64,000 nt of DNA from Phenylobacterium aquaticum (GCF_022695515.1 NZ_JALDPT010000013.1:62001-126000); one strand, 5' to 3'. Numbered from the stretch's first letter, positions 19,809 to 29,970 are shown. Made by a program: numbers and translations. The notes: a model not told the origin generated them from the sequence alone.

Positions 19809-20696
19809 ATGGCTACGACCGCCCTGTCGGTCATGTCGCCTGACGGCGGCCTGAGCCGGTATCTGACCGAAATCCGCAAGTTCCCCATGTTGGCCAAGGA
19901 CGAAGAGTTCATGCTGGCCAAGGCGTGGAAGGAACACGAAGACCCCGAGGCGGCCCACCGCCTCGTCACCAGCCACCTGCGCCTGGTGGCCAAGATCGCC
20001 ATGGGCTATCGCGGCTACGGCCTGCCGATCGGGGAAGTGATCTCCGAGGGCAATGTCGGCCTGATGCAGGCGGTGAAGAAGTTCGAGCCCGACAAGGGTT
20101 TCCGCCTGGCGACCTACGCCATGTGGTGGATCCGCGCCTCGATCCAGGAATACATCCTGCGCTCCTGGAGCCTGGTGAAGATGGGCACGACCGCGGCCCA
20201 AAAGAAGCTGTTCTTCAACCTGCGCAAGGCCAAGAGCGCCATCTCGGCCTTCCAGGAAGGCGACCTGCGCGCCGACCAGGTGAGCGAGATCGCCACCAAG
20301 CTCGGCGTGCTGGACGAGGAAGTCATCTCGATGAACCGCCGGCTGTCCGGCCCCGACGCCTCGCTGAACGCGCCCCTGCGCGCCGACGGCGAGAGCGAGT
20401 GGCAGGACTGGCTGGAGGACACCGACGCGGTGAGCCAGGAGACCCAGGTCGCCGAGACCCAGGAACGCACGATCCGCATGAGCCTGCTCGAAACGGCCAT
20501 GACCGAATTGTCCGACCGTGAACGACATATCCTGACCGAGCGCCGGCTGAAGGACGAGCCGACCACCCTTGAGGAACTGGCCGCCCAATACGGCGTCAGC
20601 CGCGAGCGGGTCCGCCAGATCGAGGTCCGGGCGTTCGAGAAGCTGCAGAAGTCGATGAAGGCCGCGGCCGAGGCCAAGCATCTGGTTGACGCCTGA
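19809..20696 (+). CDS. rpoH: RNA polymerase sigma-32 (heat-shock) factor
   Basis: A 295-residue sigma-70-family protein. Region 2 is at SHLRLVAKIAMGYRGYG through ATYAMWWIRASIQEYILRSW. The RpoH box is read as AQKKLFFNLRKAK near residue 135, which separates it from RpoD. Region 4 has the HTH in LEELAAQYGVSRERVRQIEVRAFEKL. It directs transcription of chaperone and protease genes. The ATG at 19809 follows aggggataatt. A strong terminator follows at 20720. Confidence 0.96.
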   Translation: MATTALSVMSPDGGLSRYLTEIRKFPMLAKDEEFMLAKAWKEHEDPEAAHRLVTSHLRLVAKIAMGYRGYGLPIGEVISEGNVGLMQAVKKFEPDKGFRLATYAMWWIRASIQEYILRSWSLVKMGTTAAQKKLFFNLRKAKSAISAFQEGDLRADQVSEIATKLGVLDEEVISMNRRLSGPDASLNAPLRADGESEWQDWLEDTDAVSQETQVAETQERTIRMSLLETAMTELSDRERHILTERRLKDEPTTLEELAAQYGVSRERVRQIEVRAFEKLQKSMKAAAEAKHLVDA

Positions 20697-20719
20697 ACGA
20701 TCTGACCTGAACCGGATCG

Positions 20720-20754
20720 CGCCCGCCGCTCCCCACCGGAGCGGCGGGCGTTTT
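20720..20754 (+). terminator. Rho-independent terminator after rpoH
   Basis: A 13-base perfect stem (cgcccgccgctcc with ggagcggcgggcg) with a 5-base loop ccacc is followed by TTTT, 24 bases after the rpoH stop. Confidence 0.9.
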
Positions 20755-20836
20755 CACATCTGGCCTGCGGCTAACAGGACCTGTTCAAGAACTGGGTGAA
20801 GTCGGTCGTCTTTGGAAGGGTCCCGGCGGGACGCGC

Positions 20837-21685
20837 CTAGAGCATCACCGACTGGGGCTTGGGCCGGGCGGCGTCGTCGGCGGGCAGGCGGGCCAGCAGA
20901 GGCGCGGCCAGGCGGCCGGTCTCGACCGGATCGAGCACCCCGGCCTGGGCTGAGGCCAGCAGGAAGCGCTGCAGATCGGCGGCTTCGGTCGCCAGCGACA
21001 TGTCGGAGATCGCCACCGCGACCCGCTGCAAGTCGCCGGCCTGGGCCCGCAGGGCGCGGAGCGCCTGGGCCGGGTCGCTGTCGATGGCGGTGAGCGCCGC
21101 CTTGATGATCCTCAGGGCCTGGAGAATCCGCTGGGAGTCGGTGGAGGCCTTGTTGTCGGACCGGCGCTTCAGCGGGCCGGTATAGTCGTCGGAATTGAAG
21201 CGGCGGCGATCGGGGCCGATGTATTGCACCGCCTCGACCCAGTCGCGGGGCCGCAGGGTGACGGCCTCCAGGCGGCGGACCAGCTCCTTGGCGGTGTAGG
21301 GCTTGCGCAGGAATTCGTGCACCCCGGCGTCGCGCGCCGCCATGATCGACTGGGCGGTGGCGGTGGCGGTGACCACGATGATCGGCGCCTGGCGGCAAAG
21401 CAGGTCGCTGCGCCGGAACTTCCGCGCGAAGTCCACCCCGTCCACGCCCGCCCCGGTGAGCTCGACGAACACAACCTGAGGGTCGATCTGAGCGGCCAGC
21501 TCCATGCCGCGCTTGTTGGTGGAGGCCATATAGACCTGGCCCTGGCTAATATTGCGCAACAGGTCGCCCAGCAGGCGCGCGCTGGCGGGCGCCGGGTCAA
21601 TGACCAGGGCCTTGCGCAACATGGGGGCCATGCGCGCGATCAGCTTTGACTCATCGTTGAACACGGAACGACCAGGAACCAACAC
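20837..21685 (-). CDS. Receiver-like (pseudo-receiver) response regulator protein
   Basis: A 282-residue protein. Residues about 24-140 have the CheY fold: KALVIDPAPAS keeps one acidic residue (Asp30), VVTATAT keeps the Thr (106) and FLRKPYT keeps the Lys (128). At the phospho-acceptor position it reads VVFVELTG, with Glu75 in place of Asp. The C-terminal half begins with YIGPDRRRFNSDDYTGPLKRR, a GPxRR motif seen after some stand-alone receivers, and then is alpha-helical. It is probably phosphorylation-independent or Glu-locked signalling; the partner is unknown. The start is GTG with a poor ribosome site, so an internal Met19 is possible. Confidence 0.78.
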   Translation of the reverse strand: MLVPGRSVFNDESKLIARMAPMLRKALVIDPAPASARLLGDLLRNISQGQVYMASTNKRGMELAAQIDPQVVFVELTGAGVDGVDFARKFRRSDLLCRQAPIIVVTATATAQSIMAARDAGVHEFLRKPYTAKELVRRLEAVTLRPRDWVEAVQYIGPDRRRFNSDDYTGPLKRRSDNKASTDSQRILQALRIIKAALTAIDSDPAQALRALRAQAGDLQRVAVAISDMSLATEAADLQRFLLASAQAGVLDPVETGRLAAPLLARLPADDAARPKPQSVML

Positions 21686-21779
21686 ACCGAAGAAGGAGAG
21701 TTTGGGCCCTGACCGTAAAGATCAGCTTGACGCCGGGGCGGTCGGGACGCCGTGTCGCGCCCCGGCCACACCTTCTGGT

Positions 21780-23066
21780 TCAGTCCTGGAAGGGGTCGCG
21801 CACCATGATGGTGTCGTCCCGCTGCGGGCTGGTCGAGACCATGGCCGCGGGGGCGCCGATCAGCTCCTCGACCCGGCGGACATACTTCACCGCATTGGCG
21901 GGCAGGTCCTTCCACGAGGTCGCCCCGGCGGTGCTCTCGCTCCAGCCCTCCAGCTCCTCATAGATCGGTTCGAGCGCCGACTGGGCCTTCAGGCCGGCCG
22001 GCAGGTAGTCGAAGGTCTTGTCGCCCAGCCTGTAGCCGACGCAGATCTTCAGCTTGGGCAGGCCGTCGAGGATGTCGAGCTTGGTCAGCGCGATGCCGTC
22101 GATGCCGTTCAGCGCCACCGACTGGCGCACCAGCACGGCGTCGAACCAGCCGCAGCGGCGCGGACGCCCGGTGACCACCCCGAACTCCTTGCCCACCGTG
22201 CCCAGGTGCTGACCGATCTCGTCGAACAGCTCGGTGGGGAACGGCCCCTCGCCCACGCGGGTGGTGTAGGCCTTGACGATCCCCAGCACATAGCCGGGCC
22301 CCTTGGGGCCGAGACCTGAACCCGCCGCAGCCTGGCCGGCCACGGTGTTGGACGAGGTGACATAGGGATAGGTGCCATGATCGACGTCGAGCAGGGCGCC
22401 CTGGGCGCCCTCGAACAGCACCCGCTTGCCGGACTTCACCACCTGGTCCAGCAGCCGCCAGGCGGGCTGGGCGAAGGGCAGGATCTTGGGCGCGATGGCT
22501 TCCAGCTCGGCGAGCAGGGCGGCGGCGTCGAAGTCGGGCAGGCCGAGCCCGCGGCGCAGCGGGGTGTGGTGGGCCAGCAGCCGGTCGATCTTGGCTTCCA
22601 GCGCCTCGCGGTCGGCGAGGTCGCCGACCCGGATGGCGCGGCGGCCGACCTTGTCCTCATAGGCCGGACCGATGCCGCGGCCGGTGGTGCCGATCTTGTT
22701 GACCGCGGCCGCCTCGCGGGCCTGGTCCAGGTCGCGGTGCAAGGGCAGGATCAGGGCGGCGTTGTCGGCCAGCACCAGCAGGTCGGGGGTGATGTTGATC
22801 CCCTGGGCGCCGATCTTGGCGATCTCCTCCAGCAGGTGCCAGGGATCGACCACGACGCCGTTGCCGATCACCGACAGCTTGCCCTGGACCACCCCGGACG
22901 GCAGCAGCGACAGCTTATAGACCTGATTGCCGACCACCAGGGTGTGGCCGGCGTTGTGCCCGCCCTGGAAGCGGACCACCACGTCGGCGCGGTTCGACAG
23001 CCAGTCGACCAGCTTGCCCTTACCCTCGTCGCCCCACTGAGCGCCGATCACAGTCACATTGGCCAT
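21780..23066 (-). CDS. purA: Adenylosuccinate synthetase
   Basis: A 428-residue enzyme joining IMP and aspartate with GTP in AMP synthesis. The start [20 protein letters not shown] holds the GDEGKGK P-loop. [30 protein letters not shown] and [14 protein letters not shown] are further signature segments. The ATG at 23066 gives the usual length; longer in-frame readings upstream cross the intergenic region and are rejected. The upstream gap (23067-23281) contains a cccttcgacaggctc word seen in dispersed bacterial repeats. Confidence 0.97.
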   Translation of the reverse strand: MANVTVIGAQWGDEGKGKLVDWLSNRADVVVRFQGGHNAGHTLVVGNQVYKLSLLPSGVVQGKLSVIGNGVVVDPWHLLEEIAKIGAQGINITPDLLVLADNAALILPLHRDLDQAREAAAVNKIGTTGRGIGPAYEDKVGRRAIRVGDLADREALEAKIDRLLAHHTPLRRGLGLPDFDAAALLAELEAIAPKILPFAQPAWRLLDQVVKSGKRVLFEGAQGALLDVDHGTYPYVTSSNTVAGQAAAGSGLGPKGPGYVLGIVKAYTTRVGEGPFPTELFDEIGQHLGTVGKEFGVVTGRPRRCGWFDAVLVRQSVALNGIDGIALTKLDILDGLPKLKICVGYRLGDKTFDYLPAGLKAQSALEPIYEELEGWSESTAGATSWKDLPANAVKYVRRVEELIGAPAAMVSTSPQRDDTIMVRDPFQD

Positions 23067-23281
23067 AAGATACGATTCCGCAGCCTGCCGCGCGGGTCCA
23101 ACCACGCCCTTCGACAGGCTCTCGGCGGGTGGACTTGATCGATTTTCGGTGACCGCGCCGGGCCGCTCGGGCGCCTGGGTCGCAGTCAGTCGGTGTAGAG
23201 CCCGTGACGGTTTCGCCGTCAAGTCCCGCCGTGCGACGCCGGCCTCTCGCGCGGCGCCCGGGGCGGCGCTATGAGGGAGGC

Positions 23282-23701
23282 ATGACCCTGCCCCGCTTCC
23301 ATCTCGCCTTCCCCGTCCGTGACCTGGCCGAGGCCCGCGCCTTCTATGGCGGCCTGCTCGGCTGCCCCGAGGGCCGCTCCAGCGACGCCTGGATCGACTT
23401 CGATTTCTACGGCCACCAGATCGTGGCCCACCTGTCGCCGGACGAGGCGGGGCACCGCAACACCAGCGCGGTGGACGGCGAGGACGTGCCGGTCCGTCAC
23501 TTCGGCGCGATCCTCACCCTGCCCCAGTGGGAGGAGATGGCCGCCAAGCTGAAGGCCGCCGGGACCAAGTTCGTGATCGAGCCGCAGATCCGCTTCAAGG
23601 GCCAGCCCGGCGAACAGGCGACCCTGTTCTTCCTGGATCCGTCCGGCAATGCGCTGGAGTTCAAGGCCTTCGCCGACGACGCCATGGTGTTCGCGAAATG
23701 A
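23282..23701 (+). CDS. VOC (glyoxalase/dioxygenase superfamily) protein
   Basis: A 139-residue protein with two beta-alpha-beta-beta-beta units: [23 protein letters not shown] at the start, and [20 protein letters not shown] then LEFKAF at the end, with His7 and a late Glu as likely metal ligands. It could be a dioxygenase, isomerase or resistance protein; the reaction cannot be named. gagggagg lies just before the ATG. Its stop overlaps the dehydratase gene start by 4 bases, so they are co-translated. Confidence 0.88.
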   Translation: MTLPRFHLAFPVRDLAEARAFYGGLLGCPEGRSSDAWIDFDFYGHQIVAHLSPDEAGHRNTSAVDGEDVPVRHFGAILTLPQWEEMAAKLKAAGTKFVIEPQIRFKGQPGEQATLFFLDPSGNALEFKAFADDAMVFAK

Positions 23702-24681
23702 CGGTGGTCTTCGCCGATATCGAGGCCGCGGCCGAGCGACTGAAGGGCCAGGCGCTGGTCACCCCGCTGATCGAGAGCCCGGCGCTGAACGAACGCCTGG
23801 GCCTGCGGGTGCTGATCAAGCCCGAGACCCTGCAGAGGGTCGGGGCCTTCAAGTTCCGCGGCGCCTATAACCGCCTCTCCCAGCTTGGTCCGGACCAGCG
23901 CAAAGCGGGCGTGGTGGCGTTTTCCTCTGGCAATCACGCCCAGGGCGTGGCCCTGGCGGCGCGCCTGCTGGGCATGCCCGCGGTGATCGTCATGCCGGCC
24001 GACGCGCCCGCCGTGAAGGTCGAGGCGACGCGGGGCTATGGCGCGGAGATCAAGCTCTATGACCGGCTGACCGAAGACCGGGTGGCCATCGCCGCCGGCA
24101 TCGCCGCGGCGCGCGGCGCCGTGGTGGTTCCCGCCTTCGACGATCCCGACATCATCGCCGGCCAGGGCACGGTCGGGCTGGAGCTGGTCGCCCAGGCCGA
24201 GTCGATGGGCTGCGCCCTGGACCTGGTCATGGCGCCGGTCGGCGGCGGCGGCCTGATGGCCGGGACCTCCATCGCCGTAAAGACCCTGTCCCCCGGAACC
24301 GAGATCGTCGGGGTGGAGCCGGCCGGCTTCGACGACACCGCCCTGTCGTTGAAGGCCGGCGCGCGCCAGACGCTCAAGCCCACGACCCGCTCGCTCTGCG
24401 ACGCCCTGGAGAGCCCCGCCCCCGGCGAACTGACTTTCCCCATCCTGCAGAAGACCCTGGCCGACATCGCCGTGGTCGACGACGCGGAGGTCGCCGCGGC
24501 GATGCGCTACGCCTTCCAGGTCCTGAAGCTGGTGGTCGAGCCCGGCGGCGTGGTCTGTCTCGCCGCCCTTTTGGCCGGCAAGGTCGCCCAGGCGAAGCCG
24601 GGCGCGACCGTGGGCCTGGTGCTGTCCGGCGGCAATGTGGACCCCGAGCTGTTCGCCCGGGTGCTGCGCGAAGAGGTCTAG
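23698..24681 (+). CDS. Fold-type II PLP enzyme, threonine/serine dehydratase type
   Basis: A 327-residue PLP enzyme. The Schiff-base Lys is Lys52 in GAFKFRGAYN. The phosphate-binding glycine loop is GGGGLMAG. SSGNHAQGVALAARLLG is typical of threonine dehydratase/serine racemase. It has no C-terminal ACT regulatory domain, so it resembles the catabolic form (TdcB) or 3-hydroxyaspartate dehydratase rather than biosynthetic IlvA. It is coupled to the VOC gene and converges with the membrane gene. Confidence 0.87.
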   Translation: MTVVFADIEAAAERLKGQALVTPLIESPALNERLGLRVLIKPETLQRVGAFKFRGAYNRLSQLGPDQRKAGVVAFSSGNHAQGVALAARLLGMPAVIVMPADAPAVKVEATRGYGAEIKLYDRLTEDRVAIAAGIAAARGAVVVPAFDDPDIIAGQGTVGLELVAQAESMGCALDLVMAPVGGGGLMAGTSIAVKTLSPGTEIVGVEPAGFDDTALSLKAGARQTLKPTTRSLCDALESPAPGELTFPILQKTLADIAVVDDAEVAAAMRYAFQVLKLVVEPGGVVCLAALLAGKVAQAKPGATVGLVLSGGNVDPELFARVLREEV

Positions 24682-25628
24682 AGCTCGACGGCCGGCTTGC
24701 CGGCCAGCTGCCGATAGATCTCGATCAGGGGCGCGATGGTGATGGCGTGCAGGGCCGCCGCCAGCAGGGCGTAGACCAGGGTCCCGCCGGCGATCCAGGG
24801 GGCCAGGGCCGGCAGCCAGACCGAAGGCGGATGGGCGAACAGCGCCTTCATATGGGCGTCGAGGCCATTCAGCCCACCGCTCACCCCGACCAGCATGGCC
24901 ACCACCAGGACCAGCAGGCCGAAGGCCAGCTCCAGCAGCAGGATCATGGCCACGAGGCCGGCGAAGATCCCGAAGATCTTCCAGCCATGGCCGCGGGTGA
25001 GGTCCCAGGATTCCAGCAGCCGGAACCGCCGCTCGGCGAAGGTCATGGGCAGGGCCATGGACAGGCGGACCGCGCACCAGCCGAGGATGATGCAGCTGAC
25101 CAGTATGGTCCCGAAGGTCGCGACATTGGTGATCTGGTCGCTGTTGCCCGAGGCGATGCGGATGGCCAGCACGACGATCACGCCGGTCAGGACGGCGGCG
25201 GTCAGGGCCACGATCAGCAGGCCGATGGCGGCGGCCTGGGTCGCAATCATCCAAAGCTCCGAACGCCCGAAGCGCAGATAGCCGAACCCCTTGTCCCGCG
25301 GGGTCAGCACCGCACGATAGACGGCGCCGTAGAGAATGCTGATCGCCGCCAGCGAGACCGGCAACTGCAGCAGGCTGTAGGGCAGCATGCGGTTCTGCAG
25401 GGCGGTCATGGCGGGGGAGGCCTGGTCGGGCTCGATCCCGGCCAGGGCGTCGCGGAACACCGGCCCATAGGCGGCGACCACGTCCGGCCACAGCAGCATA
25501 TAGGGCAGAACCTGGGGCAGCAGCCCCAGCACCAGCCAGGCCGCGGCCCAGGCCAGCAGCAGGACGGGTTTGCGCGCGATGAGCCTGAGCCCTGCCGTCA
25601 GGGCCTCGACGCCCGAGAGACTCGCCAT
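24678..25628 (-). CDS. Polytopic membrane protein, unknown function
   Basis: A 316-residue protein with about six hydrophobic segments, including PVLLLAWAAAWLVLGLLPQVL near the N-terminus and AAAIGLLIVALTAAVLTGVIVV in the middle. Its layout resembles the glycerophosphoryl-diester-phosphodiesterase membrane domain (DUF975/GDPD-like) proteins: alternating helices with an amphipathic segment LSMALPMTFAERRFRLLESW. No catalytic motif is visible. It is transcribed in the same direction as the RND operon, 69 bases after its last gene. Confidence 0.68.
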   Translation of the reverse strand: MASLSGVEALTAGLRLIARKPVLLLAWAAAWLVLGLLPQVLPYMLLWPDVVAAYGPVFRDALAGIEPDQASPAMTALQNRMLPYSLLQLPVSLAAISILYGAVYRAVLTPRDKGFGYLRFGRSELWMIATQAAAIGLLIVALTAAVLTGVIVVLAIRIASGNSDQITNVATFGTILVSCIILGWCAVRLSMALPMTFAERRFRLLESWDLTRGHGWKIFGIFAGLVAMILLLELAFGLLVLVVAMLVGVSGGLNGLDAHMKALFAHPPSVWLPALAPWIAGGTLVYALLAAALHAITIAPLIEIYRQLAGKPAVEL

Positions 25629-25697
25629 GTCAGATCCCTGTTCACCTCAGACGGGGACCATAGACCGGCGGCGGCCGGCTTGAACAGCGAGCCGCCG

Positions 25698-28600
25698 TCA
25701 GCCGACCGTGGTCTCGGGCTTGGCCTCGCGCGGCGTGATGATCTTGCCGAGCTTGGGCCGCAGCCAGGTCTCGAAGTCGTCGACGAACTCATAGACCACC
25801 GGCACCAGCACCAGGGAGAGCAGGGTCGAGGTGATCAGGCCGCCGATCACCGCCACGGCCATGGGCTGGCGGAACTCGGCGCCCTTTTCCAGGGCGAAGG
25901 CGGTGGGCAGCATGCCGGCGGCCATGGCCATGGTGGTCATGACGATGGGTCGGGCCCGCTCGCGGCAGGCCTCCAGCAGGGCCTCGCGCTGGGGCACGCC
26001 CTCGCGCTCCCGCTCGATGGCGTATTCGACCAGCAGGATCGAGTTCTTGGCCGCCAGACCCATCAGCATCAGGAAGCCGATCAGGGACGGCACGCTGAGC
26101 GACAGGTTGAAGGTCAAGAGCCCCAGGAAGGCGCCGCCGAAGGACAGCGGCAGGGCGGTCAGGATGACGCCCGGCTTGAAGAAGCTGCGGAACAGCAGCA
26201 CCAGCACCCCGAAGATCATCAGCACGCCCGAGATCAGGGCCAGGCCGAAGGAGCTGAACAGCTCCACCATGGCCTCCAGCTGTCCGGTCTGGGCGGGGCC
26301 CACGCCGGGCGGCAGGTGCTTCATGATCGGCAGCTGCTGGATCGCCTTGAAGGCCGGCCCCTGGACCGAGCCGTTGAGCTCGGCCTGGACGGTCTGCTGG
26401 CGCTTGCGGTTCAGGCGGTTGATCTGGGACGGGCCGGCCTGGAAGCTGATGTCGGCGACGGCGTCCAGGGTGGTCATGCCGCCCGAGGCGGTTGGCACGC
26501 GCAGCGCCTTGATCCGCTCCAGATCGGCGCGGGCGTCGGCGGGCATGCGGATGCGGATCGGGATCCGGCGCTCACCGGCGGTCAGCTTGGCCACATTGGC
26601 GTCGATGTCGCCCAGCGTCGCCACCCGGGCGATCTGGGCGATGGTGTCGACGGAGACGCCCAGGCGGGCGGCCTCGTCGGCGCGCGGCCGGACCACTAGC
26701 TCGGGGCCGGTGGGCGGCACGGAGGGCCGGGGATCGGCGATGATGCGGATGGTCCGCATTTGCTTCTCCAGCTCCAGCGCCGCGGCCTGCAGGGCCACCG
26801 GATCGTCGCCGGTCAGCACCTGGGAAATGCCGGCGCCGCCCTGGAAGTCGAGGAACGACACCCGGGCGTCGGGGATCTCGCGCAGCTGCTGGCGGGTGGC
26901 GTTCTTCAGGTCGTCGCCGGTGATCGAGCGCTTCTCGTTCAGCAGGACGATGACCGTGCCGTCGCGCAGGTCGCTGCCGCCCCCGCCGCCGCCGAAGCCG
27001 GGGCCGCCGCTGGCCGCCGTCGAGCCGACCTGGGTGAAGACGCCGCGCACGCCGGTGCGGCCTTCGAAGATCCGGCTGACCCGGGAGGCGGTGTCCTCCA
27101 TGGCCGCGGCCGAGGCGCCGGGCGGGCCCTGGATGTTGACATAGATGTAGTCGGGGTCGCCGGCCGGCTGGAAGCCTTGCGGCAGGAGGGTGGCCAGGAA
27201 CAGCGAGCCGATGAACATCACCCCGCCGACGATGCAGGCGATGATCCGGTGGTCGAGCGCCCATTCCAGGGCGTTGCGGTAGAAGCCCTCGAAGGGCTTG
27301 CGGGCATGCGCCTCCTTGGCCGGCTTGAGCAGGTAGGCGGCCATCAGCGGGGTCAGCAGGCGGGCCACGACCAGGGAGAACAGCACCGCCACAGAGACGG
27401 TCAGGCCGAACTCGCGGAAGAACTGGCCGGCCATGCCCTTCATGAAGGAGACCGGGGTGAACACCACGACGATGGCCATGGTGGTCGCCACCACGGCCAG
27501 GCCGATGGCGTCGGCGCCGATCATCGAGGCCTCATAGGGCCGCATGCCCTGGGCCACGCGCTTTTCGATGTTCTCGATCTCGACGATGGCGTCATCGACC
27601 AGGATGCCGATCACAAGGGTCAGGGCCAGGAGGGTCACGACGTTCAGCGAGAACCCGAGCAGGTTCATGATGAAAAAGGTCGGGATCAGCGACACAGGCA
27701 TGGCGAAGGCGGTGATCATGGTCGAGCGCCAGTCGCGCAGGAACAGGAACACCACGAGGGCGGCCAGGATCATGCCTTCCAGCAGCACGTGCTGGGTGGC
27801 GCGGAACGAGGCGCGGGTCTCGTCGACCGACGAGAAGATCCGCGTGAACTTCACGCCGGGATTGGCCTTCTCCAGCTTGGCCAGCGCCTTGATCACCCCG
27901 TCATCGACGACGACATCGCTGGAATCGCGGGTCTTCATCACCTGGAAGCCGACCACCGGCCGGTTGTTCAGGCGGGCGAAGCCGCGCACTTCCGACGAGC
28001 CGTCCCCGACCTCGGCGACGTCGGTCAGCTTCACATAGCGGCCCGAGCCGGTGGGGATGGTCATGGCGCGCAGGGCGTCGAGCGTGTTGACGGCGCCCAG
28101 CACCCGCAGGGTCTGTTCGCGACCGCCGACCTGGGTGCGGCCGCCGGCGGCGTCCAGGTCGAAGCCGCGCAGGGCGGTGTTGACGGACGCCGCCGTCAGG
28201 CCGCGGGCCGCCAGCTTGTCCGGGTCGATCAGGACATTGATCTCGCGGTTCACCCCGCCGACGCGGCTGATCTGCGAGACGCCCTTGGCGGCCTGCAGGC
28301 TGCGCGACACCGTATCGTCGATGAACCAGGACAGCTCGGTGTCGGACATGGCCGGAGCCTCGACCGCGTAGGTCAGGATCGGCTGGCTGTCCAATTCCAC
28401 CCGGGTGACCGTGGGCTGGTCGATGCCCTGGGGCAGCACGGCGCGGGTCTGGTCCACGCGGGAGCGGACGTCGTCGGTCTTCTTCTGCAGGTCTTCGCCC
28501 AGCTCGAACTCGATATTGGTGGTCGAGACGCCCTGGGTCACCGTCGAATAGATGTTCTTGACGTTGGAGATGCCCGCCATGGCGTCCTCGATCGGACGCG

Positions 28601-28835
28601 TGATCTGGGTCTCCATTTCCGAAGGCGCTGCGCCGTTCTGGGTGATGGTCACCGAGACCATCGGGAACTGCACGTTCGGGAACTGCTTGATCGGCAGGCC
28701 GGTGTAGGACACCACCCCCGCCAGGATCAGGGCGATGAACAGCACCGCCACCGGCACGGGATTCTTGATCGCCCAGGCCGAGATGCGGAACCCGCCGCCC
28801 TGGGACTGGCCGGCATAGGGGTCGTGATGGCTCAT
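25698..28835 (-). CDS. RND multidrug efflux transporter (AcrB/MdtB, HAE1 family)
   Basis: A 1045-residue inner-membrane pump of the usual length. Helix 4 has the proton-relay pair in LVIGILVDDAIVEIENIEK. The N-terminus AWAIKNPVPVAVLFIALILAG is the first helix, and the two large periplasmic domains follow helices 1 and 7. It takes up drugs, dyes or lipids from the periplasm or outer leaflet and passes them to the outer-membrane channel. A Gly-rich insert (FGGGGGGS-like, around residue 620) is present in the second periplasmic domain. It overlaps the adaptor gene by 4 bases. Confidence 0.95.
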   Translation of the reverse strand: MSHHDPYAGQSQGGGFRISAWAIKNPVPVAVLFIALILAGVVSYTGLPIKQFPNVQFPMVSVTITQNGAAPSEMETQITRPIEDAMAGISNVKNIYSTVTQGVSTTNIEFELGEDLQKKTDDVRSRVDQTRAVLPQGIDQPTVTRVELDSQPILTYAVEAPAMSDTELSWFIDDTVSRSLQAAKGVSQISRVGGVNREINVLIDPDKLAARGLTAASVNTALRGFDLDAAGGRTQVGGREQTLRVLGAVNTLDALRAMTIPTGSGRYVKLTDVAEVGDGSSEVRGFARLNNRPVVGFQVMKTRDSSDVVVDDGVIKALAKLEKANPGVKFTRIFSSVDETRASFRATQHVLLEGMILAALVVFLFLRDWRSTMITAFAMPVSLIPTFFIMNLLGFSLNVVTLLALTLVIGILVDDAIVEIENIEKRVAQGMRPYEASMIGADAIGLAVVATTMAIVVVFTPVSFMKGMAGQFFREFGLTVSVAVLFSLVVARLLTPLMAAYLLKPAKEAHARKPFEGFYRNALEWALDHRIIACIVGGVMFIGSLFLATLLPQGFQPAGDPDYIYVNIQGPPGASAAAMEDTASRVSRIFEGRTGVRGVFTQVGSTAASGGPGFGGGGGGSDLRDGTVIVLLNEKRSITGDDLKNATRQQLREIPDARVSFLDFQGGAGISQVLTGDDPVALQAAALELEKQMRTIRIIADPRPSVPPTGPELVVRPRADEAARLGVSVDTIAQIARVATLGDIDANVAKLTAGERRIPIRIRMPADARADLERIKALRVPTASGGMTTLDAVADISFQAGPSQINRLNRKRQQTVQAELNGSVQGPAFKAIQQLPIMKHLPPGVGPAQTGQLEAMVELFSSFGLALISGVLMIFGVLVLLFRSFFKPGVILTALPLSFGGAFLGLLTFNLSLSVPSLIGFLMLMGLAAKNSILLVEYAIEREREGVPQREALLEACRERARPIVMTTMAMAAGMLPTAFALEKGAEFRQPMAVAVIGGLITSTLLSLVLVPVVYEFVDDFETWLRPKLGKIITPREAKPETTVG

Positions 28836-29968
28836 CGCTTGGCGCTCACGGGCTGAGCGGCGTCGCCGGTCACCGGGCGGATCAGATCGCCGTCGAGCAG
28901 GAAGGCCGCGGCGTTCTGCACGACGAGCGCGCCGGCCGGCGGGCCCTTGGTGAGGGCGACCAGGCCGCCGCCGCGGGCGCCGGTCTGAACCACCACGCGG
29001 CGGACCCGGTTGTTGGCGTCGACGGTCATCACGCTGGCGCCGTCGGCGTCATAGCGGACAGCGGTCTCGGGCACCGCCAGGCTCTGGCCGGCGGCGTCCT
29101 GGAACAGGGCGCGGCCGAACCCGCCCGAGCGGATGTCGGAACGGACCGGCAGGCTGATGCGGACCGTGCCGAGCTTGGTCTGGGTGTTCACCTGGGGCGA
29201 GACCAGCCGCACCGTGCCCTCGGCGCTGGAGCCGGTGGGCAGGATGACCGTGACATGCTGGCCGGGCCGCACGCGGGCGACGTCCTCTTCCGACAGCTCG
29301 GCCTTCAGTTCGATCTGGCCGCCTTCGGCGATGCGGTACCAGGCGGTCGCTCCGCCGGCCGACAGGTCGCCGGGGCGGACATTGCGCTCCAGCACCAGGC
29401 CGGAGACCGGGGCGGTGACCGACAGCTTGGCGGACCGGGTCTGAATGTCCTTCAGGGCCGCGGCCTGGGCGTTGGCGGTGGCGCGGGCGGCGCGGGCCTG
29501 GAAGCGGCGCTGGTCGAGCGCCTCCTGGGACAGGACGCCCTGTCCGTCGAGGCCGTTCACCCGGCTGGCCTGGGCCTCGGCCTGTTCGGCCTGGACCGCC
29601 GCCTGGGCGGCCAGAGCCTTCTGCTGCTCGAGCTGGGCGGAAATCAGGGCGCCGTCGAGCTGGACCAGGGTCTGGCCGGCATGGACATAGGCGCCTTCAT
29701 CGACCAGCACCTTGGCCACGCGATAGCCGGTGACCTCCGGCAGGACGGCGGCCTCCTCGCGGGGCTGCAGGGCGCCGGTGGCGGCGAGCGCGCCGTTGAT
29801 GGCCTGGCTCTCGACGCGGACGACCCGGACCGCGCGGGCGCGCTGGGCCTCGGTCTCCTTGACCTGGGCCTTGCGGCCGCAGGCGGCGAGCGGGCTGGCG
29901 GCGAGCGCGATGGCCAGGGCGACGAACGCCAGCTTGGGGGTCGGGGCGAGCAGGTTGGATCTCGTCAC
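28832..29968 (-). CDS. RND efflux periplasmic adaptor lipoprotein (MFP)
   Basis: A 378-residue membrane fusion protein. The N-terminal signal ends in a lipobox LAAC (Cys about 30), so it is anchored to the inner membrane. Barrel-sandwich halves are visible as VTGYRVAKVLVDEGAYVHAG and TAPVSGLVLERNVRPGDLSA, with a coiled-coil hairpin between. It links the pump to the outer-membrane channel. It starts with GTG at 29968, 2 bases after the channel gene's stop, and overlaps the pump gene. Confidence 0.94.
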   Translation of the reverse strand: MTRSNLLAPTPKLAFVALAIALAASPLAACGRKAQVKETEAQRARAVRVVRVESQAINGALAATGALQPREEAAVLPEVTGYRVAKVLVDEGAYVHAGQTLVQLDGALISAQLEQQKALAAQAAVQAEQAEAQASRVNGLDGQGVLSQEALDQRRFQARAARATANAQAAALKDIQTRSAKLSVTAPVSGLVLERNVRPGDLSAGGATAWYRIAEGGQIELKAELSEEDVARVRPGQHVTVILPTGSSAEGTVRLVSPQVNTQTKLGTVRISLPVRSDIRSGGFGRALFQDAAGQSLAVPETAVRYDADGASVMTVDANNRVRRVVVQTGARGGGLVALTKGPPAGALVVQNAAAFLLDGDLIRPVTGDAAQPVSAKR

Positions 29969-29970
29969 GT

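Noticed and set aside
21732..21766. Hairpin gccggggcg/cgccccggc between purA and the pseudo-receiver gene
   Set aside because: The loop is 17 bases and no T-run follows on either strand, so a terminator call is too weak.
23100..23115. cccttcgacaggctc word upstream of purA
   Set aside because: It resembles a known dispersed repeat word, but one short copy in the window is not enough to call an element.
26760..28856. 698-codon plus-strand ORF over the RND pump
   Set aside because: Antisense shadow with no domain.
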